Assembly (NCBI GenBank): GCA_003116975.1
Contig: BGKB01000066.1
Span: forward strand, 1 to 64,000
Direction: 5' to 3'
DNA from: Aurantiochytrium sp. KH105
Lineage: Eukaryota; Sar; Bigyra; Thraustochytrida; Thraustochytriidae
DNA: 64,000 nucleotides
The translations under genes and the position numbers were made by a program. The notes under the pieces are model-generated. The model saw only the letters and a program-made list of their open reading frames with translations, had not been told where the DNA came from and searched no databases. Below are positions 21,301 to 30,808 of this stretch, in pieces. Numbering within the stretch: position 1 is the stretch's first letter; each line of letters starts with the position of its first letter.

Positions 21301-22064
21301 CTTGCTTTCGAGGTCGCGCAGGGCTTCGTCGCGCGAGGCGTTCGCATCGCTTTTCTCCCCGTCATTCCGAGCCGTTTCGACGAGTCCCTCTAGCTCACTG
21401 CACCGGGTTTCTAGATTTGCACGTGCCTCTTCGAGGGCTTTGAGCGAGGCCTCGACGTTTCGTTTGTCGGTTTGGGCTTGCCTCGTATCGGCTTCAGCCT
21501 GCGCCAAGCTCTCCTCTAATGCCGCCGAGTGCTTGAGCGCCTCCGAAGTTTCGGCCTTGGCGTCTCCAAGCAGCGCATTGAGGCGCTCCAGCTCTTTTTC
21601 GTGGACAGCTGCGTCAGAGATGTGTTGAGCTTCCGCGAGACGAGCTCTCTCCTGGGCATCATCTGCGGCAGATTGTGCATTCTCGAGCTGGGTTCCGGCC
21701 CGTCGCGATTCTTCGGCATGATCCCTTTGTGCACTCTCCAGCGTGGCGTGCGCCTCCACAAGGTCCTCTTGAGCTTTTGCAAGCTTCACTTGCAGCTGAG
21801 CAAGTTCCTCGTGCTGATCGCCATATTGTCTGGAATGGGCTTGCTCACGAAGAGCGGCAAGCTCGCCTTGCGCACGCTCGTGTTCCTCCTGAAACCGTGC
21901 TTGCTCTTCGTCAAAGCGAGACTGCAGCGCCAATTTGGCGGTGCGGGCGTCGTCCAGTTCCGCCTGAAGCGCAGAAATAGCATCTTGAGCGATGTTTCCA
22001 TCCGCACTGTCTTGGGGGTCGGGCGCAGTGCTCGCGTCAGCGGTTGATCTCTTGGATGGCTCGG

Positions 22065-22106
<42 letters not shown>

Positions 22107-23992
22107 CTGACAGGAGCTGAGCATTTTGTTGCTCCAGGTCGGCAGCAGCGCGTTCGGCACGTTTCCGCTGAGCGCGTTCATTCTCGAGAAGCTCAAGGTC
22201 TGCCGCTTTCTCATCCTGGAGCTCGTTGACTTGTTCCTGAAGACGCGACCGACTTTCAAGGCCATCGAGGTACGCTTCGAGCTCCTCAATGCGCTGCTGA
22301 AGCTCCTGTAGCTCGCGGCGCTTGTCCTGTGCTTCGCGTTCGATGCGGTTTTTCTCCTTTTCATAATGTTGGGAAAGCTCCTCATCTTGGCGTTCCAAAT
22401 CTGCACGCTTCCCGGCAAAGTCGTGCTCGAACTCGGTGAGTTTTCGCTTCATCTCGGCGATCTTGCCTTCGTATTCGCGCTCGTAGTCCCTTTCTGTCTT
22501 CTCTAGCTCATCTTGAAAGTGTTGCATGTTTTCGTCCATCTCGTTCATTTGCTTTTGATGGTCTTTCTGTTTCTGTTTACGCTCGTTTGCGAGTTGATAG
22601 CGCAAATCCTCGAGTTCATCTTCGAATTTCGCCTGTTCATCTTTGAGTTTTTCGTCGTGTTCCTGACGGAGTGCCATGAGTTCGTCGTCGAGACGATTTT
22701 TCTCTTCGCCGTGATCATGGACGCGGCTTGCAAATGGGTTCGGAGACCTCGAAGCTGGTTTTCGAGAACGCGAACTGTAAGGTTCTTCCTCCTCGTCGCT
22801 CAGGCTATCGTGCAGCCGATACGATCGCCGTGTGTCGTGTGCTTCGTTGCGAGGACTGACTTGAAGGTCGTCTCCGTCGCCCTCATATTCGCTAGAACTG
22901 GGCCGTCTTAGTATCGAGGATTCGTCGTCGCGGCGCGAACGTTGTTGGCGTACGCGTTCCTCTGCTTCAAAAGTCTCCACGCTACGAACATTTGGTGCGC
23001 CAACGATTGTTGCAGGTTCGCTTCGTAGACTCTTGCGTCGGCGCTCGCCCTCCTGCGGACCTTGCCTCAACGAGCCTAGCGTAGGTGACATTTGGCGCAT
23101 CTCGCGGCGCGAGGACTGCGAGCGAGTCGATCGCTCGGACTCGTAGGTGGACTCCTCCTTTTCACGTCGGGCGGCGTCGGGTGCGGGAGAAGGTGCGCCA
23201 TGGTTTCGAGGGGCTGGTTTGGCAATGCCCGGGAGCACGGCATGCTTGTTGAGGCTGAGTCCCCCCACGGCGTCACCGGACGCGCGACGAGAGAGACCGA
23301 GATTGCCATCGCTCGGGCCTCCCCTGGATTTGTCACCATTGCGCGTCACCAGGTCGCCAGGCTCTCGTCGCAATTGCTCGGCTCTGTTCTTGACGACGGG
23401 GTCAACGTCGTTTTGGCTGCGCTGCATTTTAACAATTTTGCGGACTTCTACGCTCTCGTCTCGATGCCGATCATTGTCTTCTTTGGTGATCCAAGGCTGG
23501 TGCCGCAAGTTTCGTCGTGCCTTTTCCTCCTCGTAAAGGTTGCGGTAAAAGGAGTCGCAGGGATGGTCCCAGCTCGACTGGCCATCAGAGAACGAAAAGT
23601 AATACTGTGCACACGGAAGGACCGCATCGGTTGCTCGTTAGTGTCGCCGATCCAGTTTTTTTGTTTTTTTTTGGTGACTTCGTCGCTGTCGCTCAGGAGG
23701 ACGGAGAAAGAGGGGTTTTATCTAAAAAGTCAAGAAGAGAGAAAAAAGGGGCCATCGCCCAGCAACGTCAACGTACGATTTCATTCGTGTCGAGGGTCCG
23801 GCATGGTTTCCAGTGTTCCGGGAGAGGCGCTTTCAGACCCTCGCGCGCGATCCACAAGAGGTCTTCGTCTTCTGGAAAGCTCATTCCCAGCCATTTGCCA
23901 TAGTCCAAGCATTCTTCCCTCGTGGGCGAGTAGTCAGGGTCAATTTCCTCCTCGAGCACGACGCTGTCTTGGCCGTTTTGCGCGGTCGCCAT
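18340..23992 (-). CDS. CEP164-like centriolar distal-appendage protein: WW domain plus long coiled coil (two exons)
   Basis: Exon 1 is 23777-23992 (ATG at 23992, 72 codons). The intron is 23605-23776 (GTACGT...CAG, phase 0). Exon 2 is 18340-23604. The product is 1826 residues. The N-terminus carries the CEP164-type segment ending [20 protein letters not shown], then a WW domain (about 57-90; Trp61, Tyr73/Tyr74, Trp84, Pro87) cut by the intron between Ile72 and Tyr73. Splicing restores [18 protein letters not shown], close to human CEP164. In animals CEP164 sits on distal appendages and its WW region recruits TTBK2 to start ciliogenesis. About 1100 residues of coiled coil follow, with a polyGln run, then an acidic region, a polyAla run and a disordered basic tail. 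The continuous frame alone starts at a TTG, so the exon join is needed. Confidence 0.88.
19003..19045 (-). repeat. GCN repeat encoding polyalanine in the CEP164-like gene
   Basis: A mixed GCT/GCC/GCA-type repeat (plus strand) encodes about 15 alanines in the C-terminal disordered part of the CEP164-like protein. Confidence 0.7.
22066..22104 (-). repeat. Pure (CTG)13, read as CAG polyglutamine
   Basis: An uninterrupted CTG triplet run on the plus strand encodes the glutamine tract within the coiled-coil region of the CEP164-like protein. Its purity suggests length polymorphism. Confidence 0.9.
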
Positions 23993-24907
23993 GGTGATGT
24001 TGAGCAACCTGTAGCTGCGCGGCTCCACGCGTCGCCCGCGGCAGCTACACGGGAACCTTCGCGCACTCGGCGCTCCGTGCTAAAGCGGCAGGCGTGCTCG
24101 CGAGCAAGCGAGCAAGCGGTTTGGCGCGCGAGCTCTTGCGCTCGCGAGTCCGAGTAGGGAAGCCTCGACCCGAAATCCTGAACAGATCTGCGCAAGAAGG
24201 CCGTTCGAGGCCGAGGTTGCGCAGCCTACGGCCGCTGCGTAGGGCGTCAGAGCGCGCGCGGCGGCGGCGGCGAGGGCGGCTGGCTGCAGCGCGCGCGACC
24301 GACTCGCGCGGCGCGCGGCGGCAGCGGCTCACCGGGCGCGGGCTCCTTTTTTGCTCTGCGATCGACTGTTGGAGAACTAGTTTTGTTGTTGTTGTTGTAG
24401 ATGACGGTTTCCGTGTAGAATATGCCAGTGATGACGACTGCAAGAAGGATCTGACAGACAGGCGAAGCTCGACATCACCTTGCGCATGATATAAACATGA
24501 TGGAGTTGGGTTCACCTTGAAAAGTTCCTCGTGGTCTTGAAAATGGCGAGGCCCTTCGTGCCCGCCGGATTATTATAATTTGTTGTTTGTTTTTTTCAAA
24601 AATAAATAAAAAAATGGAACGCGTTAAGATGAGAAGTCACCTTGAATCTTGAAGTAGTATGAGGAGTGCGCGAATGAAGCTGAACGAGATGAAAGGACAT
24701 CAAGATCGGCGACATGATGTAAAGGTATGAAAAGAAAAAAGGACGCGACTCACGTTTTTCAAAAGCTGAGAAAAAGAAAATGAAATGGTGAATTTTTGGA
24801 AAGAGAAAAAGTCACGGTAGGCGCGTGCGATTTTGAGAAATAGCGTTGCATTGGATTGTATCGCATCATATCGCAGCGCGTCGCATCACGTCGCGATGAT
24901 GTTAGCC
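23993..24907. other. Intergenic region between CEP164-like gene and WW microprotein gene
   Basis: This region holds the 5' flank of the CEP164-like gene and the 3' flank of the upstream minus-strand gene. The first 400 bp are very GC-rich and the rest is AT-rich with A-runs. The open frames here have no domain. Confidence 0.5.
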
Positions 24908-25349
24908 TTAGAGACTGGCAGGGGGATTCTGCAGGCCGTTCTTTTTGCGCAGCTTTGCGGCCTCAAAGAGGGCTCTGTACCTTTGGTCGCAAGGATGGTC
25001 CCAGCTCGATTGGCCGTCCGCGAATGAAAAGTAGTACTGTGCAGTGGTCACTCGTTAGTTTCGTTTTTCAGCTTGCGAAAGGCATTTTTTTTTTCTTTTC
25101 TTATCAACGTACAATCTCGTTCGTGTCGATGGTTCTGCACGGCTTCCAATGCTCCGGCAGTGGAGCCTTCAGGCCGTCGCGCGCAATCCACAGGAACTCC
25201 TCATCCTCGGGAAAACTCATGCCCAACCATTTACCATAGTCCAAGCACTCCTCTCTCGTGGGCGTGTAGTTGGGATCAATTTCCTCCTCGAGCACAACGG
25301 AGTCCGGCGTCGGCTTGTCCGTCGTGTTTTCACCAGGCGTTTGCGACAT
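24908..25349 (-). CDS. Stand-alone CEP164-type WW-domain microprotein (two exons)
   Basis: Exon 1 is 25113-25349 (ATG 25349, 79 codons). The intron is 25037-25112 (76 nt, GTACGT...CAG, phase 0). Exon 2 is 24908-25036, ending in TAA. The product is 121 residues. Residues 18-79 match residues 11-72 of the neighbouring CEP164-like protein at 56 of 62 positions, and the intron sits at the same place inside the WW domain (Trp68, Tyr80, Trp91). Similarity continues through [11 protein letters not shown], then the protein diverges and stops after about 25 more residues, with no coiled coil. Many codons differ only synonymously, so the protein appears to be under selection rather than decaying. A likely role is to bind the same partner as the parent WW domain. 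That is inference. Confidence 0.85.
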
Positions 25350-25901
25350 GTCGATTCGTCCCTCGAAAAGGACGCGTCCGCACTTTTTTGTGGTTCAAGG
25401 CAAGATGGCGTTGGAGAGCTGCTTCGAAGGCGCGAGCTTTAGCAGCCTGCAGCAGCGCGCTCGGCCCCACGTCCACGCTCCCGTCCGCTCGGTGCGTCGT
25501 TTCGCCTCTGCACGGCCGGTTGAGTCGGGCCGAAAAACGCACGGAGAACTTTTGCGAAACCCAAAATCCAAGAAAATCGAGGAAATTATCTATAGTTTAG
25601 GCTACTAGGTTCGCTTTCGGTTGCTTATTATTATTCTACATTGCTGCTGCGGCATACTATTAGCGCCGCCGCGCAGTCAAGGCTTGTTATGCCATGCTAC
25701 TAGGCTAAATAAGGAGCGTTGTCGACGTTGACTGTGAATACAAAGGATGATAAGAAAGATACTGAAGCGGAGATGATAGTGCAGACGTCTGGGTCAGAAC
25801 AGGACAGGCGCGAGCGGAGGTGAGCGATGAGATGACCCTTTAAGCTTGCCGCGCTCGAAGACGTGAGCGGCGCTGGTGGAGAAGCATCAATGCTCCAAAT
25901 C
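25350..25901. other. Intergenic region
   Basis: This region contains the 5' flank of the WW microprotein gene and the 3' flank of the small upstream gene. An alternative reading frame downstream of the small gene's stop remains open to about 25700, so a spliced C-terminal exon cannot be excluded. Confidence 0.4.
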
Positions 25902-26300
25902 TCACCAAAGGTCCTGGGTTTCCTCGGCCACTTTGTCGTAGGCAGCAATTTCGTCAACAAGGATGCGGGAAAAGGCCTGAATATCCGAGGTGGCTTCAAC
26001 AAGGACGAGATTGTCGGCCAATTCGCTCGCGCGGAGCGCATCGAGGAACTTTGTTCTTGACCATCCCAACGCATCGAGCTCAGCCTTGAGTCGCGTCTCC
26101 ACAAGGTGCTGGAAGTCCTCGAAGACGTCGATGATGCCGTGGCCGAGATTATCGCCGTGCGCGATATCGTCGCTCCAGCCCGCGCCCGCGCTTTCCAGGA
26201 CGCGGAGCTCCTCACGACGGTCGCGCACGAGATTCTGCAAAACGTGTGCAAGGTCAACCTCGTCGAGGAGCGCATCCAGCTCCATAGCTTCGCGCTCCAT
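25902..26300 (-). CDS. Small helical protein, candidate BART-domain (ARL2BP/CFAP36-like)
   Basis: The frame is open upstream to 26597, but the ATG at 26300 begins the part with protein-like composition, giving 132 residues. The sequence is all-helical. The segment VFEDFQHLVETRLKAEL, a GWS-type turn, FLDALR, then a stretch ending DIQAFSRILVDEIAAYDK fits the spacing of the BART fold (phenylalanine/Glu helix, Leu-rich helix, then a final D-F-x-x-F-x-x-x-(M/L) helix). BART proteins such as ARL2BP and CFAP36 bind ARL2/ARL3 GTPases and are often ciliary. Its position next to CEP164-type genes is consistent with this. Confidence in the gene is fair and in the family is low; a 3' intron near the TGA at 25902 is possible. 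Confidence 0.5.
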   Translation of the reverse strand: MEREAMELDALLDEVDLAHVLQNLVRDRREELRVLESAGAGWSDDIAHGDNLGHGIIDVFEDFQHLVETRLKAELDALGWSRTKFLDALRASELADNLVLVEATSDIQAFSRILVDEIAAYDKVAEETQDLW

Positions 26301-26640
26301 GGGCGGGCTTTCACTCGTGCCTGCAAACGTGTGCTTTCCCGCCCAATCTGGCTCGGCCCGCCCTGGCCAGCTTCGCCCCGGCTTCTCCTGGCTGCTCTCG
26401 CCTGGCTTTGCGCGGCAGCGGCCCGGCTCGGCTTGGCTTCGACCGCTCCGCCGTGCTGCGCCGCGCTTTGCGTTGTCCGCTTCGCCGTGGTCTCCGGCGT
26501 TCTCTGTTCCCACAGGGGCCCGCAAGCAGGGTGTGCACCGACCGACCGGGGGCAGTATGTGATAGACCGCCCGCCATGGCCGCTGGGCGCGTGCCATGCG
26601 CGCCCTCGCTCGTCTCGCTCGCGTCTCCGTCAGGGCCGCG

Positions 26641-26705
26641 GCGCAGCGCAGCGCGGCGCAGCGCGGCGCAGCGCGGCGCAGCGCGGCGCAGCGCGGCGCA
26701 GCGCA
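26641..26705. repeat. 10-bp tandem repeat GCGCGGCGCA
   Basis: About six near-perfect copies of a 10-bp GC-only-plus-A unit lie upstream of the RING gene. Confidence 0.9.
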
Positions 26706-27347
26706 GGCGAGGACTGGATATTTCCTCGAGACCTGCCTCGAACCGGGCGCGGCAAGCCGCCGCCGTCATCTATCTGGACGGTGAGACGCTGCTGCGAGAG
26801 CGCCGTAGGGTGGCCGCGATGCAGCGTCGCGGCCCCCTCGCTGCTCTGGCTGGCCGAGCTGCCCGCCGCCTCCGGCGCTGCTCCACGCAGGTTGCGGCGA
26901 GGCGCGCGGCGCGCACGTGCGGCGATTCCGTGCCAGGGTCGGCCGCGCCGCAGAGGTTCGGGCGCGCAGGATATGATGAACGAGCGCCATTAGCGCTCCT
27001 GCACTTTTTTTCATCGTCGTCGTCGTCGTCTCTCAGGGCCCGCCCATCCCTCGCCGCGGGCGGGGTCTTCGGCCGCTGCGCAGGGGGCAGCGGCCTGCAG
27101 CTGGCTGATCTCCACGCTCAAGGCCTTTCTGGAGGCCGGCATCGGCGGCCGAGACGGAGTTCTTTGTTTGCCGGGGCCCGTTCTTTCCTGCGCGCTGTCT
27201 CGCCTGCTCTCGCCCCTTCCGGCGTTCGTTCTTTCTTTCTTTCTTTCCCTCTCTTGCCCTTTCCTTCCTTCCCTCTTCCTGGTAGTGTATGGTAGTCGAT
27301 AGATAGTATAGTTATAGTATAGCATCCGTGCGGCAGGAGCTCGATCG

Positions 27348-27368
27348 TCGATCGATCGATCGATCGAC
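27348..27368. repeat. (ATCG)n simple repeat
   Basis: Self-complementary ATCG units are repeated about five times, able to form a cruciform-like hairpin. They lie about 540 bp upstream of the RING gene start. Confidence 0.8.
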
Positions 27369-27906
27369 CGGCCGCCAGTTCCGCTTCGCCTGCGGCCGCG
27401 CCAGAGCAGCGGCGCGGGAGGGCGCGCGGCGGAGGGCGCGGGAGGGCGCGCGGTCGGCCGTGCGCGGCGGCGGAGGAGCGGGCGAGCAGACGGAGGGCGC
27501 GAAGGATTTGGATTTTGAATTTCCTCCCGAGGCAGCCAGGCAGGCAGGCAGGCAGAGGCGCGACATCGCCGCCACCGCGCGGTCGCGGCGAGAGCTCTGC
27601 GCGCTCGAGGACGCGAGCCGGGGCGGCGCGGAAAGCGGGCTGCGCGGACGCGGCGGAGGCGCGGCCTTGGCGAGGCGTCTGGCCCCCGTGCTCGTCCTCG
27701 ACTCGGTCTCCGTTTCCGTCGTGAAAAGACAGACAGACAGACAGACGCACGCGCGAGAGGTCCGTCGGGCCGCGGCAGTAACAAGGCGCGCGAAGACGCG
27801 CGGCGAGCGAGGAGACGCGCGCGGACGCGGAGGCGGAAGAGGCGGAGGAACAGGGAGAGGGAGGAGGATAAATCAGCAGCAGGCGCTGAGCAGCAGAAAC
27901 CCGCGA

Positions 27907-29058
27907 ATGGCCGGCGTGACGATGGCGGGCCAGGTACTCGGACGCATGGTGTCGTGCTGGGTGGTGCGCGAGAGCCTCTCCGTGTCAGGCGCCGCGTCCG
28001 GCGACACGGGCCTTGTACAGTCGGCAGCAGGGGCGATGCGTCGCAGCCTGGTCATGGGCGGCGGCGGCGCGGCCAGAGAAACGCCGCCCAGCGAAGACGG
28101 ACGTCCACCAGGAGAGCCCCGCGCGCCGCAGTCCGCCTCGCTCATGGCGCCCGAAGTGTGGATGACCGAGGCGCGCCGCTTCGTGAGCTATGTCTTTTTT
28201 AATGTCCTGCTCGTGTGGACCGTCCTCGAGCTCTCTGTGGAGGTGACGACCTGGTGGGCCATTTGGTTCACGGTGCTTGGCGTCATGCGCGCCATTGCGT
28301 GTCTTGGTCCCGGTCTCGCCGAAAAGGCAATGGGCGTGCGCCTTGACGAGGCCAAGTCCGTGCGACGCGGCATGCGCTGCCTCGTGTCCCTGCTCGTCGT
28401 CGCACTGTGCAACATTTACCTGTACCGGTGCGTCTTGCGTCGTCTGCGGGCCCACCTCATGGACGCCATTGTGCGCCAGGCCGAGGCCGATGGCGCCTCG
28501 GCAGCACGGCTTGACGCCATGCTCGTCACCATGGGCCTGCTTTTCAGGTTACAAGCTGCGAACATCTTTATCGAGACTGCCGAACAGGTAGGACAATTCC
28601 TCGTGCAGCACCCGAGTGTCGACTTTGATCTGACATGGGACACGCCCGGGTGCAAGGTCTTTTTTCTCGACAACCTCAGTTCGCACGTTCATCTCGGCGT
28701 GCAAATCGGTCACTCTATTTGCATTTGGGTCCTCAAGGGTCTTCACTTTAACATTGTCGACCTCATGCTCGGTTTGAGCATTCATGAAAACTATGTGGCG
28801 CTTCGCAAGTGCAGCCGCTCGCTATGCATGTATCGCCGCCGCCGCGCCACGCTGCTGCAGCGCTGTGCTGTCCTCAAAACTAAACCGCTGGGGAAGACCG
28901 ACTTGTGCTCCATTTGTATGGATCGTCTCGAGACGCACATTGTCCAACTCCCCTGTAAGCATCTATTCCACCGCGGCTGTTTAATCCGCTGGTTTGAGCG
29001 CTGTCGCCTCGACCGAGCGCAGCCTTCGTGTCCGCTTTGCCGGTCACCTTGTACCTAA
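27907..29058 (+). CDS. Membrane-anchored RING-H2 E3 ubiquitin ligase
   Basis: The frame is open from 27328 through low-complexity sequence. The ATG at 27907 gives 383 residues. Hydrophobic segments at about 90-130, 155-180, 205-225 and 255-290 predict a polytopic membrane protein. The C-terminus holds a RING-H2 finger (334-378): CSIC, then CKHLFHRGC supplying C-x-H-x2-H-x2-C, then CPLC. Such proteins (Hrd1, AMFR/gp78 and RNF145-like) ubiquitinate substrates at the ER or other membranes, with the RING in the cytosol. The finger is complete with eight metal ligands, so the protein should be active. The exact subfamily cannot be set by eye. It converges on the G-alpha gene. Confidence 0.87.
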   Translation: MAGVTMAGQVLGRMVSCWVVRESLSVSGAASGDTGLVQSAAGAMRRSLVMGGGGAARETPPSEDGRPPGEPRAPQSASLMAPEVWMTEARRFVSYVFFNVLLVWTVLELSVEVTTWWAIWFTVLGVMRAIACLGPGLAEKAMGVRLDEAKSVRRGMRCLVSLLVVALCNIYLYRCVLRRLRAHLMDAIVRQAEADGASAARLDAMLVTMGLLFRLQAANIFIETAEQVGQFLVQHPSVDFDLTWDTPGCKVFFLDNLSSHVHLGVQIGHSICIWVLKGLHFNIVDLMLGLSIHENYVALRKCSRSLCMYRRRRATLLQRCAVLKTKPLGKTDLCSICMDRLETHIVQLPCKHLFHRGCLIRWFERCRLDRAQPSCPLCRSPCT

Positions 29059-29689
29059 GTATTTGCGCGCGCCGGGTGCGGGAAAGGGTTGGGGGGCGTT
29101 CCGAACTCTCGCATCCCGCTGCGCTCTTGAGCAATCTATTCATTTTCTCCTCTTTCTTCCGTTCCGTCACTTTCTTCTTCTTCTTTCATTCTCTCTTTTT
29201 TATATTTTTCTGTTGCGGCGCAAGAAGTGGGTCCTACTGACTGCGCGTTCATTCATTCATTCATTCATTCATTCAATCATTCATTCATTCATTCTTCTCT
29301 TCTTTCTTTTCCAATCATTTATCCGAATTTTGCTTTTCCTTTTCCAAGTCGGGAAGTCGACACTGTAGCGATTTCTAAAAGTTTATTCTAAAACTTCAGA
29401 GTGTACTAGGCATCCAAAATTGATGAAAAGAAAGTTCGCGCCGTTTCCCGCCTTGCTCTCGCCGTGCGTGCACAACTCGATCTCTTTTCTAAAAAATCTG
29501 AAAACAAACAACAAGAACTTTTTATTTTCTTCCATGGTCTATATAACGAAGGCCCAGAAAAGCTTGGAGGTTCGCTCGCGTGCACCCGATGAACCCCGAG
29601 TCCCTCGCGCAGGTGCCGTGCATCACCGCGGCGCTGAACCTGACCTTGCGGCGAGCCTCACTCCTCTCCAGCACAATTTCCGGCTCAAC
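29059..29689. other. Convergent intergenic region
   Basis: This is the T-rich spacer between the RING and G-alpha stop codons, with pyrimidine tracts and an ATTC microsatellite. No gene was seen. Confidence 0.6.
29248..29294. repeat. (ATTC)n microsatellite in 3' flank of RING gene
   Basis: ATTC units are interrupted once by ATTCAATC, 190 bp past the RING stop codon. A near-identical element lies at 51111-51140. Confidence 0.9.
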
Positions 29690-30808
29690 TTAGCTCATGA
29701 AGCCGCTCGACTTGAGGTTAGCCTTGAGGATGATGTCCTTGCAGGCGTTGAAGACAGTCTCGACGTTCTTTGTGTCGGTGGCGCAAGTAATGTGGTGGTA
29801 GACCTCCTTTTCTGGGTCCTTGCGCTGGTCCAGGAACTGCTTGACAATCCAGTTGTGCGCGCGTGCGACAGCGGACTCCGGCGACTCAGTGTCCCAGTCG
29901 ACCGGCTCCCAAGACTCAAAGACCGGAAGGCCGGTCACGTTGAGCGGGATCTTGTTCACCACGAACTTCTCCTCAAAGAGATCGCGCTTGTTAAGAAAGA
30001 GAATGATGGAAGTCTCCTGGAACCATTTCGAGTTGCAGATCTCGTCAAAGAGCTCGATGGCCTCCACAAGACGGTTTTGCGTCTTGTCCTCATACAGCAC
30101 CTGATCATACTCCGAGATGGCACCCACAAAAATGATGGCGGTCACACCGTCAAAGCAATGGATCCACTTCTTGCGCTCATTACGCTGACCACCCACATCG
30201 TACATGCGGAAGTTGACGCCGTCAATCGTGTACCTCTCCTCGACAATGCCCGAGGTACGCACACGGGCCTTCATGACGTCGCTCACCGAGGGAACCCAGC
30301 CGGGACCGCCCCACTCGGGCCAATTCGTGCTCACGGACTTGGCAAAGTCGCCGTAGCAATCAAAGAGCTGGAACTGGGCGCGCTGCTTAAAGGTTTCCTG
30401 GAACTGCGGATCCTCCCAGAGCGACTTGATGGCGGCTGCCAGCTCGTCGTTGAGCAGCGTGTCGTCCGAGGTGTCCATGAGCAGCTTGGAAGCCGTCTTG
30501 ACCGTCTCGTCAGTGATGGCGAAGCCGAGCTTGTCCGTGTTCTCAAGCACCGTGCGCGTGCCGCTGATAAGGTTGCTGATGATCACGGGGGCGGTCTGCT
30601 GGCGGGCCTCATTGCCAAAGCCCTCGCCGTAGAGGATGCGCATCTGCTTGAAGATGGTCGACTTGCCCGACTCACCGGCACCCAGAAGCAGGAGCTTGAT
30701 GAGCTGCTCATCAAAGTTCTTGTCTTCCTCGAGCAGGTTGTCCATCTTCTTTGCCTTGTCGCGGGCCGCCTTCTCGTCCGGAGACAGGTTGCTCGATGCG
30801 CAGCCCAT
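29690..30808 (-). CDS. Heterotrimeric G-protein alpha subunit
   Basis: This is a 372-residue protein starting at ATG 30808, near the usual length for the family. The N-terminus is MGC, giving Gly2 for myristoylation and Cys3 for palmitoylation. GTPase boxes are complete: GAGESGKS (43-50), the ARVRTSGI switch I with Arg182 at the cholera-toxin position, DVGGQ (204-208) with the catalytic Gln208, NKRD (273-276) and TCAT (341-344). The helical domain lies between about 60 and 175. It should cycle GDP/GTP downstream of a heptahelical receptor at the plasma membrane. The C-terminus ends SSGFMS, so it lacks the Gi-type cysteine at -4 that pertussis toxin modifies. A single exon encodes it, and it is divergent from the mARC-like gene. 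Confidence 0.97.
   Translation of the reverse strand: MGCASSNLSPDEKAARDKAKKMDNLLEEDKNFDEQLIKLLLLGAGESGKSTIFKQMRILYGEGFGNEARQQTAPVIISNLISGTRTVLENTDKLGFAITDETVKTASKLLMDTSDDTLLNDELAAAIKSLWEDPQFQETFKQRAQFQLFDCYGDFAKSVSTNWPEWGGPGWVPSVSDVMKARVRTSGIVEERYTIDGVNFRMYDVGGQRNERKKWIHCFDGVTAIIFVGAISEYDQVLYEDKTQNRLVEAIELFDEICNSKWFQETSIILFLNKRDLFEEKFVVNKIPLNVTGLPVFESWEPVDWDTESPESAVARAHNWIVKQFLDQRKDPEKEVYHHITCATDTKNVETVFNACKDIILKANLKSSGFMS

Larger units (their letters stand above)
26301..27906. other. 1.6 kb GC-rich divergent intergenic region, no supported gene
   Basis: It lies between the small minus-strand gene and the RING gene. Long frames on every phase reflect extreme GC content and repeats (a 10-bp GCGCGGCGCA array, TTCT, ATCG, CAGG and CAGA runs). 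None has an ATG-started product with a domain. Confidence 0.5.

Noticed and set aside
26641-26705. 10-bp repeat considered as a CRISPR-like or satellite array
   Set aside because: It has no spacers and only about six head-to-tail copies; it is a simple GC minisatellite.
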